Part shown: piece after piece, positions 54,219-61,041 of the stretch
How the letters are laid out: every line of letters begins with the position of its first letter
Position numbering within the stretch: the stretch's first letter is position 1
NCBI GenBank assembly: GCA_047947185.1
Contig: CP170502.1
Span: 1-64,000 of the forward strand
Length of the DNA: 64,000 nucleotides
Direction of reading: 5' to 3'
DNA from: JANQJA01 sp047947185
GTDB lineage: Bacteria; Pseudomonadota; Gammaproteobacteria; Pseudomonadales; Azotimanducaceae
The notes under the pieces: model-generated
Seen by the model: only the letters and a program-made list of their open reading frames with translations
What the model was told of the DNA's origin: nothing
The model's database searches: none
Program-made: the position numbers and the translations under genes

Positions 54219-54617
54219 CGCCCTCCTGCACATCAGGGTCAATCTACAGGGAATCAGCTCAAGCGGTTAGTCGGTCAGTCCAACGTCGCCTTTGGCACCT
54301 ATCGACTCGCGATCACATTCGTAGTCGTCTCAAAGCCAAATCTACTGACCGCGATAGGCGGCGGAGTGATAGGAGGTATGGCGGTCTCACAAATCCGAAG
54401 GGGTGCTCATCAGATCGGTGAATCCCTATCGCCGACCGAACAGGCACACACCAAGAACGTCTTGGGAATCCTGCCTGCGGGACAAAAGTTCGATGATCCA
54501 GACGAACCCGGACCACTGGAGTACTACCAAGACGTTTGGGATACGATTCGGCGCGATCCCATTGAAGGGACAAAACAGTTTATTAACGATCTGTTTGTGT
54601 TCAGCGATGGAGAATGA
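54219..54617 (+). pseudogene. Displaced RHS C-terminal tip 2 (no start codon)
   Basis: Continues in the same frame straight after the TGA of the preceding membrane gene. It begins near the junction motif (GCACATCAG, 54228) and runs ~132 residues: a hydrophobic stretch (LLTAIGGGVIGGMAVSQIRR) and then PGPLEYYQDVWDTIRRDPIE. GTG 54366 or ATG 54378 could start a shorter product. No family recognised. Overlaps the next small gene. Confidence 0.55.
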
Positions 54618-54738
54618 ACCGATGACTTTAACGCAGCGCCTCAAGCGGAGGGCAATTCAGGTAGGTGTTTTGTACACGATATTGGAGGTCGCAAGCATTG
54701 TCGTCCTATTCGGATTGGCGATCTATTTGGCGATGTGA
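54607..54738 (+). CDS. Very small membrane protein, presumed immunity 2
   Basis: 43 residues: MENEPMTLTQRLKRRAIQVG, then one hydrophobic helix (ILEVASIVVLFGLAIYLAM) running to the C-terminus. ATG 54607 overlaps the end of displaced tip 2. The size and position fit the immunity genes of this array; the product may be inactive. No named family. Confidence 0.45.
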   Translation: MENEPMTLTQRLKRRAIQVGVLYTILEVASIVVLFGLAIYLAM

Positions 54739-55177
54739 TGCGGTTGCAGCAGCATATGCACAAAAGGTGGATGGGTCCCAGCCCAGTCTTGTAGCCGACG
54801 CTCTGCTTTCCAGTATTCTTGAGAACTTCAAATTTGGCACAACCCTTAGCGGAGCTTGGGGACCAGGTGCTGGTACGACGGCAGAATTCAATCTCCAAGG
54901 CGACTCCTCTTTGTCCGTTGAATACATCAAGGGTGTCATGCTCAAGGGCGGCGCATTCGTCGGAGGAGATGTGTACGCCGAAGGTAAAATAGACGGGTTG
55001 TATCAGAGCGCCGAGTTCTGTTTTGGCGGGTGCATTGGAGGTGTATGGGACTACCAGGGTAGCTACAGCATCAGCGTGAAGATTGTTTACCCGATTGCTT
55101 TCGGAGGAGGTGTCTCCGGAGGTTACATCCGTAGGAGCGAAGACATCTACGATCTGTTAAAGACCATAGGAGAATAG
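54737..55177 (+). pseudogene. Displaced RHS C-terminal tip 3 (no start codon)
   Basis: About 147 residues open from the end of the previous gene, with the junction motif GCACAAAAG shortly after the start (YAQKVDG). It is Gly-rich with alternating strands (WGPGAGTTAEFNLQGDSSLS, then VYPIAFGGGVSGGYIRR) and a CFGGC motif; in style it resembles tip 1. The frame also reads back to GTG-type starts at 54665, but that part is out of frame with the small membrane gene and not protein-like. Confidence 0.55.
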
Positions 55178-55179
55178 GT

Positions 55180-55497
55180 ATGTGGGTACTGGCCTTCTTC
55201 TTACTTTTCATTGTCGAGATCACTATCCTCCTTATCTACGTAAGGCAACTCCGCTCCGTGGCAGATTATTCGAGTGAACACATGGCGACCATAGCAGGGA
55301 AGAAGTACGGAAATGTTTACGAGCTGTACGCCGACTTGGGGTTTCTGAGTTTTCTTTTCAATGGAGATCTTGTCACAGGCATAAACGACGACAATCTACT
55401 TCATCTGACAGCTAAAGCACGAAAGCTTCTATATCTTCAGATGGTTGTGGGGGTCGGGATCTTTGCAACCGGAATAATGTCAGGCATGACTTCGTGA
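55180..55497 (+). CDS. Membrane protein, presumed immunity 3
   Basis: 105 residues with two membrane helices (FFLLFIVEITILLIYVRQL and LYLQMVVGVGIFATGIMSGM). It has the best ribosome site in the array (AGGAGAAT before ATG 55180) and follows displaced tip 3 by two bases. Presumed immunity partner of tip 3 by position; family not recognised. Confidence 0.65.
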   Translation: MWVLAFFLLFIVEITILLIYVRQLRSVADYSSEHMATIAGKKYGNVYELYADLGFLSFLFNGDLVTGINDDNLLHLTAKARKLLYLQMVVGVGIFATGIMSGMTS

Positions 55498-55513
55498 GTA
55501 GCATGCACAAGAG

Positions 55514-55936
55514 ATGCGAGGTCCGCATCTGGTTAACGGTGAAGACGGCATCTTCCTTTGCTGGTACGGCGATTGTTACGAGCGTGCAACCCTTGATGAT
55601 TTGAATGGTCCTCGCGCTGTACTTCCTGATGCGACGAACCAAGACATTGCAACAGAGATTTTTCTTAGTGTATTGCCAGGTCCTGGTAAGGCTTTCAAGA
55701 GGTTCAATCCATTCAAAGGGAAAACGAAGGAGGTGCTCGACCGGCTCTTTCGAAGTAAGGGTTTTGAAGCCAAAGGCCCTGATCCATTGAACGGCAGAGG
55801 AACCTACGTTAATCCGAGTACTGGGCGAGCTTATCATATTGACGCCGATCATCCGCTCCCCAAAGGGCCACATGTCGGCGTAATGCGTCCACGAGGAGCG
55901 AGAGATGCGCTTTCGACTCGAGACTTTGAAATATAG
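55514..55936 (+). CDS. Displaced RHS C-terminal tip 4, nuclease-like
   Basis: 140 residues from ATG 55514; the junction motif GCACAAGAG lies just upstream at 55505. Unlike the other tips it is soluble and polar. The C-terminal half (GRGTYVNPSTGRAYHIDADH, then PKGPHVGVMRPRG) has His and Asp positions and a G-Y-N-P-G-H layout as in polymorphic-toxin nuclease domains, though I cannot name the exact family. It probably has no expression of its own unless coupled. The next gene encodes an Imm32-like protein. Confidence 0.65.
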   Translation: MRGPHLVNGEDGIFLCWYGDCYERATLDDLNGPRAVLPDATNQDIATEIFLSVLPGPGKAFKRFNPFKGKTKEVLDRLFRSKGFEAKGPDPLNGRGTYVNPSTGRAYHIDADHPLPKGPHVGVMRPRGARDALSTRDFEI

Positions 55937-55954
55937 TTGCGGAGGGTGCGTAAG

Positions 55955-56197
55955 TTGAGAATTGTAGTCGAAATAATCCGACCACCAGCGAATGAGGAAC
56001 CTAGCGAGGTTAATTTGCGCTTGGACTCAGAGGGAGTCGATGCTTTGATTCACCAGTTAACGAACCTGAAGGAGAAGAAGACGGAGCATGTACATTTGAT
56101 GAGCCCAAGTTGGGGCATGGAGATTGGTGGGCTGTCGGAGGAATTCTCAGATGATAGCTACCTTGTCCATCATCTGAAGATACGAACGGAAGATTAA
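55955..56197 (+). CDS. Imm32-like immunity protein
   Basis: 80 residues. The segment VNLRLDSEGVDALIHQLTNL, then EHVHLMSPSWGMEIGGLSEE and LVHHLKI closely resembles the Imm32 immunity family of polymorphic-toxin loci. TTG 55955 was chosen because GGAGG lies nine bases before it; TTG 55937 and GTG 55946 are alternatives. It is the presumed partner of the nuclease-like tip before it, and the only member of the array with a recognisable immunity family. Confidence 0.72.
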   Translation: MRIVVEIIRPPANEEPSEVNLRLDSEGVDALIHQLTNLKEKKTEHVHLMSPSWGMEIGGLSEEFSDDSYLVHHLKIRTED

Positions 56198-56350
56198 GGC
56201 CCTCTCTCATGCACAACAGGGCAAATCGGTAGGAATTGGAAGCATTATAACTCTGGTTGGTGCTGGTACGACGTAGATTGATTAGTATAGGAATCGTGTT
56301 CAGTGGTATTGCAGTACTGGATCAAGTGGACTTGTTGGCCTGTGTTTGGT
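56198..56350 (+). pseudogene. Remnant of a fifth displaced tip and island edge
   Basis: After the immunity stop, a frame opens with the junction motif GCACAACAG (56211) and reads AQQGKSVGIGSIITLVGAG before a stop at 56274. It is a truncated tip without an immunity gene. The remaining ~75 bases up to the aldehyde dehydrogenase stop codon hold nothing I recognise. Confidence 0.5.
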
Positions 56351-57766
56351 CTATGTCTTCTTGTAAGGTGGTCGCATGGCTGACGCGAGCTTTGAGACCA
56401 GCCTGGACTGGCTGTAGACGGCTTTGGCGTGGCTGAAAGTCCGGAAGCCGTCATAACCGTGGTAGGACCCCATACCGCTGGGCCCCACGCCGCCGAATGG
56501 CAGGTCCTCCATGGCAACATGCATCACCACGTCGTTAACAGTGACGCCGCCCGAGGTTGTGTGGGTTAACACTTTTTTCTCTTCGCTTGCATCACTGCCA
56601 AAGTAATAGAGCCCAAGCGGACGGTCATGTTCGTTGATGTAGTCGATGGTTTCTTCAACGCTGCTGTAACGTTTGACGGGCAGGACCGGACCGAAGATCT
56701 CTTCCTGCATCACCTTCATATCGTCTGTCGGGTCGAGCACGAGGGTTGGCGGGATCCTGCGGTGTTCCTGCTGGCTGAAATCCTCGTTGGCGGGATTCAG
56801 TTCCACCAGCGTGGCGCCTTTCTCACGTGCATCATCCAGGTAGCCATTAATTCGGTCGAAGTGCCGCTCGTTGATAATGGAGGTGTAATCGGGATTGTCC
56901 TTCAGGTCCGGGTACATGGTCGCGACCGATGCGCGGGCCGCGGCGACAAACTCGTCCGCCTTTTCTTCCGGAATAAACAGGTAGTCGGGTGCCAGGCAGA
57001 TCTGGCCCGCATTCATGGTCTTGCCGGCCATGACGTTGCTGGCGGTGAGCGTGATGTCAGCACTGCGGCCAACAATCACCGGCGACTTGCCGCCCAGTTC
57101 CAGGGTCACGGGGACAAGGTTTTCTGCAGCCGCGCGCATGACATGGCGTGCCACCGACGTGGCACCAGTGAACAACAGGTGATCAAACGGCAAACCCGAA
57201 AACGCGGAACCCACTTCTGCACCCCCGGTAAACACCGCCACTTCCTCGATATCAAATGCCGCGCTGAATAGCTCTTTCATCAACTCGGACGTCGCGGGCG
57301 TAAACTCGGAGGGTTTGATCATGGTGCGATTGCCCGCGGCGAAGATGCCAGCCAGCGGTGCAAACGTCAGCTGCACCGGAAAATTCCAGGGGCTGATGCA
57401 GCCAATGACTCCCAGCGGCTGGTATTCCACCCGGCCGCGTGAACCGAGCAGGTTCAGCGGGAACATGATGGGGCGACGCTCAGCCCGCATCCATTCGCGC
57501 ACATGTTTTCTTGCATGTTGCAGCGGGCCAATGGAACCATCAATATCCGTGATCTTTGACTGTTGCAGGGAGCGATGGCCAAAGTCGGTCGCCATGGCCT
57601 CAGCCAGGCGCGGGCCGTTTGTCTTCAGGATGTTGATCGCACGGTCAATACGATCCTGGCGCGTGCCGAGCGACACCTTTCCTTCCTTGATATAAGCCCG
57701 TCGCTGCTGTTCCAGTACCGTTAGCATGTCCTGCCGGATGTCTGTTTCTGCGGCTATTGCACTCAT
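56351..57766 (-). CDS. Coniferyl aldehyde dehydrogenase-type ALDH
   Basis: 471-residue aldehyde dehydrogenase, oxidising an aldehyde with NAD(P)+ to the acid. PWNFPVQLTFAPLAGIFAAG and KPSEFTPATSELM (cofactor site), FTGATSVARHVMRAAAENL, the catalytic Glu in LELGGKSPVIVG and nucleophile Cys in NAGQICLAPDYLF (~residue 256). It resembles CalB-type coniferyl aldehyde dehydrogenases, but the substrate is not proven. Its last 483 bases are duplicated at 45989..46471; after the island insertion the gene remains complete, with an altered last residue. Confidence 0.92.
   Translation of the reverse strand: MSAIAAETDIRQDMLTVLEQQRRAYIKEGKVSLGTRQDRIDRAINILKTNGPRLAEAMATDFGHRSLQQSKITDIDGSIGPLQHARKHVREWMRAERRPIMFPLNLLGSRGRVEYQPLGVIGCISPWNFPVQLTFAPLAGIFAAGNRTMIKPSEFTPATSELMKELFSAAFDIEEVAVFTGGAEVGSAFSGLPFDHLLFTGATSVARHVMRAAAENLVPVTLELGGKSPVIVGRSADITLTASNVMAGKTMNAGQICLAPDYLFIPEEKADEFVAAARASVATMYPDLKDNPDYTSIINERHFDRINGYLDDAREKGATLVELNPANEDFSQQEHRRIPPTLVLDPTDDMKVMQEEIFGPVLPVKRYSSVEETIDYINEHDRPLGLYYFGSDASEEKKVLTHTTSGGVTVNDVVMHVAMEDLPFGGVGPSGMGSYHGYDGFRTFSHAKAVYSQSRLVSKLASAMRPPYKKT
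56357..56839. repeat. Right copy of the 483-bp direct repeat
   Basis: Forms the 3' end of the intact aldehyde dehydrogenase gene. Differences from the left copy are scattered, with several within the first ~45 bases next to the island. Confidence 0.95.
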
Positions 57767-57808
57767 AGGGTCTCTCGATTGTGTGGATTGGTTACTCGTG
57801 CCTGAATC

Positions 57809-58378
57809 TTATCCCAAAATATCTGTCCGTGTGAGCGAATACAGGAAAGCGTCGTGGCACTCGCCGTGGAGCCGGAGCCGCTTCCTGAGTTTGCCCTCAA
57901 ATACGGCACCGGCCCGTTCTGCCACCCTTTTGCTTGCGGTATTGGCCACGGACATGATGATCTCAACGCGTTCAATATCGAGTTGCGAGAGGGCAAAGCT
58001 GGCCAGGCCCAGCGTTGCCTCGGTCGCAAACCCATTACCGGTTGCCGAGGTGCGAAGCCAGTAGCCAAGGTTGGCGACCGGATGGTCGTCAATGCGATTC
58101 AGCCCGCAACCGCCAAGAAACCTTTTCCCTTCCCGTTCGTAGATGGCAAATCCAAAGGTGTGTCCTGCTTCCCAGGCGGGGGCCAGCGTACGAATCCAGT
58201 CGCGACTTTCCCGAAGCGTATATGCCGGGTGACACCAGGGCAGGAAAGGGAATACCGTCTCGACAGACTCGGTGGCGGCTTCATGCAGACGGGTAGCGTC
58301 AGCCAGCACATAACGGCGAACCTGCAGTCTGGCCGTTTGAAAGCCAAGTGGCGGGGCAGGAGTGGCCAGGTTGACCAC
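57809..58378 (-). CDS. GNAT acetyltransferase (RimJ/RimL type)
   Basis: 189 residues. The RimJ/RimL-like pattern: FQTARLQVRRYVLADATRLH at the N-terminus, then GYWLRTSATGNGFATEATLG, which includes the acetyl-CoA pyrophosphate loop, and SVANTASKRVAERAGAVFEG. It may acetylate ribosomal-protein or other amino termini; substrate unknown. GTG start immediately after the stop of the upstream MEMO-AMMECR1 gene, so the two are co-transcribed. Confidence 0.9.
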   Translation of the reverse strand: MVNLATPAPPLGFQTARLQVRRYVLADATRLHEAATESVETVFPFLPWCHPAYTLRESRDWIRTLAPAWEAGHTFGFAIYEREGKRFLGGCGLNRIDDHPVANLGYWLRTSATGNGFATEATLGLASFALSQLDIERVEIIMSVANTASKRVAERAGAVFEGKLRKRLRLHGECHDAFLYSLTRTDILG

Positions 58379-59743
58379 CTAACAGAATTCTTCAGTCTGG
58401 TAAGTGAACACCCGGGTTGCTGCAGACCAGCCGTCAGGCCCGAGCCCAGCCTTGCGGCGCAGTTCCGCAACAAAAGTCCCGGGGTCGGGCAGTTGGGCCC
58501 AGACAGAAGGCAGGTAAGTGGCGCGGTGCCCATCTTCTTCGATAATGAGGCCGTCAATTCCTGGTCGCAGGGCCCTGACCAGTGAATCCCGGCTGTCAAC
58601 GTCGAGCGGCTGCGGTTGTGACAGGACTGATATATGGACCTCGAGGTCCTGGTATTCTGCCAGCGTCAGCGGCGCAAAGCGGGGGTCCCGGAAAGCGGCA
58701 GACTGGGCATTGCTTGCGACATCCAGCACCAGCGGTCGATGGGCTTCAAGGCTGCCGATGCAACCGCGCAGGTTATCGTTCAGGGTGAGCGTGACGAAGG
58801 CAGCGCCCTGTTGCTGCAGCAGCGCAGGATACTCCGCGGGATTGACCGAATAACTTCCAGCAGACGTTAATGGGCGTAAAATTGCCTCGCGCGCAACCTG
58901 TAGCAACCTTTGCCGTTGCGCCAGCGGCAAGCCGGCATCCCGGGGCAGGGCTGCGGCAGTATCCCGCACGCGCCAGGCACCATACCCGACCACCTGGTTG
59001 CGATCACCAGCGGTATCACCCGAGTTGCGCACATCAATCTGTTCAATACGCAGGTGCCTGCGTGCAACCAGGGTCAGCAGTCCGTTGACCGGTCGGTATC
59101 CACAGGCCTGTTCACCAACCAGCGTCGCGTCGAGTTGGCTGATTTTTTCCGCGGTTTCGGCATCCAGGCGCCTTGCCTCGTCATAGGTGTGGTAGTGGCT
59201 GAGGTCAGAGCTGATCACAACCAGCGTACCCGGTAGATCCCAGAGCCTGTCCAGCACCCCGGCCACGTCTTCCGCGGAAGCCTCACCAACAACCAGCGGC
59301 ACCAGGGAAAAGTCTCCGAGCGTACGCTGCAGGAAGGGCAATTGTACTTCCAGGGCGTGTTCCCCTTCATGGGCACGATCGAGATAGCCCACGCCGGCAA
59401 GTCCGTATATTAGCTTGACTGCCGCCTGGTCTACCGGTATATCCCCCAGGGGTGTCCGATAACTGGTTGCCCTGCAGGCAGCAATCCCCCGAAACGCCAC
59501 CCGGTGAGAGGGACCCAGTAACACAACACGCGAGATTTTACCCCTGGCCTGTTTGAGCGGTGCATAGGCCGCCGCAGCGATTGGTCCCGAATAGATATAC
59601 CCTGCGTGGGGCGCGATGATGGCCCTGGGAATTTCACCTGAATCGGTCGCATTGGCCAGTAGGTCGTCCACTGACCGGGCCAGGGTTTCCGGGTCACCCG
59701 GGTAGAAGGTGCCCGCGACAGCGGGCATGCGAACTGCGCTCAT
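58379..59743 (-). CDS. MEMO-AMMECR1 fusion (AmmeMemoRadiSam proteins B and A)
   Basis: 454 residues. N-terminal MEMO domain (residues ~1-265): PAVAGTFYPGDPETLA, PHAGYIYSG, LLGPSHRVAFRGIA, EHALEVQLPFLQ and VISSDLSHYHTYDEA, related to LigB-type dioxygenases and with His residues that could bind metal. C-terminal AMMECR1 domain (residues ~280-450): LRGCIGSLEAHRPLV and FAPLTLAEYQDLEVHISVLS. These are normally two proteins of the AmmeMemoRadiSam system, whose function is unknown; here they are one chain. ATG 59743 matches the MEMO start. Divergent from the radical SAM gene. Confidence 0.93.
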   Translation of the reverse strand: MSAVRMPAVAGTFYPGDPETLARSVDDLLANATDSGEIPRAIIAPHAGYIYSGPIAAAAYAPLKQARGKISRVVLLGPSHRVAFRGIAACRATSYRTPLGDIPVDQAAVKLIYGLAGVGYLDRAHEGEHALEVQLPFLQRTLGDFSLVPLVVGEASAEDVAGVLDRLWDLPGTLVVISSDLSHYHTYDEARRLDAETAEKISQLDATLVGEQACGYRPVNGLLTLVARRHLRIEQIDVRNSGDTAGDRNQVVGYGAWRVRDTAAALPRDAGLPLAQRQRLLQVAREAILRPLTSAGSYSVNPAEYPALLQQQGAAFVTLTLNDNLRGCIGSLEAHRPLVLDVASNAQSAAFRDPRFAPLTLAEYQDLEVHISVLSQPQPLDVDSRDSLVRALRPGIDGLIIEEDGHRATYLPSVWAQLPDPGTFVAELRRKAGLGPDGWSAATRVFTYQTEEFC

Positions 59744-59822
59744 TGCAGCACTTCTCCAGTACTTTCTACGATGACAGAAATACGATAACTTGCATTCTAA
59801 TGAAGGCGATGATCCAAACCAA

Positions 59823-61010
59823 ATGGCCGATTTACTGAACTGGCGGTTCGGCGACGGCAAGGCGTCAAACTCACTGGCGCCAGGCGGGTCCGTGGTCAGC
59901 ACAGAATACTGGCAGGCCCTTCCGGATGGGCGGATTCAGTGTGATGTTTGCCCCAGGCGATGCAAGCTGCGAAATGGTCAGCGTGGGCTGTGTTTTGTGC
60001 GGGCGTGCCAGGATGACAGGATTGTCCTGACGACCTATGGTCGTTCCAGCGGCTTTTGTCTCGACCCCATCGAAAAGAAACCGCTGAACCACTACCTGCC
60101 TGGTACCCCCGTACTTTCGTTTGGCACAGCCGGCTGTAACCTGGCGTGCAAGTTCTGCCAGAACTGGGATATGAGCAAGTCCCGGGAGATGGACACCCTG
60201 GCGGATGCCGCGTCGCCAGAACAGCTAGCGGCAGCCGCAAAGTCACTGGGTGCGCGCAGTATTGCCTACACCTACAATGATCCTGTCATTTTTCTTGAGT
60301 ACGCCATTGACGTGGCCCAGGCAGCCCACGAGGTGGGTGTTGATGCCGTTGCCGTGACCGCCGGGTATGTTTGTGAGGCACCGCGGCAGGCGTTTTTCAG
60401 GCACATGGACGCGGCGAATGTGGATCTCAAGGCCTTTACCGAGCGTTTTTATCACAAGATCTGCGGCGGCCACCTTGCGGACGTCCTGGATACATTGTTG
60501 TACCTGAAGCACGAGACCAGCGTCTGGTTTGAACTGACCACGTTGCTGATTCCGGGCGAAAACGATTCTCCTGCGGAGATAGCGCAGATGGCCCGCTGGG
60601 TTATGGATAACCTGGGCCCGGATGTGCCCATGCACTTCACCGCGTTTCATCCCGATTACCGGATGCGTGAGATACCTTCCACGCCACCCGACACCCTGAC
60701 ACGAGCGCGGGAAATTTCACTGAAGGAAGGCATGCGCTACGTTTACACCGGTAATGTTCATGATACTGTGGGTGGGTCAACCTGGTGCCCCGGGTGTGGC
60801 GCGCAACTGATTGAGCGCGACTGGTACCGCCTGGGCAATTGGCGACTGGACGCCCAGGGCTCCTGCCGGCGCTGCGGCTACCATGTGGCCGGCGTATTCG
60901 AAGCATCTCCGGGTAGCTGGGGACCGCAGCGCCAGGCGGTCAGATTTGACCAGGCCAACGCTGCGAACAGGGGCGCTGCAACACACACCGACAATGAGGG
61001 GCAGTTTTGA
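59823..61010 (+). CDS. AmmeMemoRadiSam system radical SAM enzyme
   Basis: 395 residues. A 4Fe-4S radical SAM site is seen in GTAGCNLACKFCQNWDMS (CxxxCxxC), with an N-terminal cysteine cluster CDVCPRRCKLRNGQRGLC and a C-terminal pair of zinc-ribbon-like motifs (CPGCGAQL, CRRCGYHV). It is the radical SAM member that co-occurs with MEMO and AMMECR1, which lie divergently next door. Start uncertain: ATG 59823, or GTG 59892 nearer the conserved region. The C-terminus carries ~40 extra residues. Confidence 0.93.
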   Translation: MADLLNWRFGDGKASNSLAPGGSVVSTEYWQALPDGRIQCDVCPRRCKLRNGQRGLCFVRACQDDRIVLTTYGRSSGFCLDPIEKKPLNHYLPGTPVLSFGTAGCNLACKFCQNWDMSKSREMDTLADAASPEQLAAAAKSLGARSIAYTYNDPVIFLEYAIDVAQAAHEVGVDAVAVTAGYVCEAPRQAFFRHMDAANVDLKAFTERFYHKICGGHLADVLDTLLYLKHETSVWFELTTLLIPGENDSPAEIAQMARWVMDNLGPDVPMHFTAFHPDYRMREIPSTPPDTLTRAREISLKEGMRYVYTGNVHDTVGGSTWCPGCGAQLIERDWYRLGNWRLDAQGSCRRCGYHVAGVFEASPGSWGPQRQAVRFDQANAANRGAATHTDNEGQF

Positions 61011-61041
61011 GCACCAGTAATCTTCACGAGGAACCTTTCTA

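Noticed and set aside
54215..54421. 68-codon frame rich in Arg and Ser in the island
   Set aside because: Out of frame with the continuous tip 2 module; composition is not protein-like.
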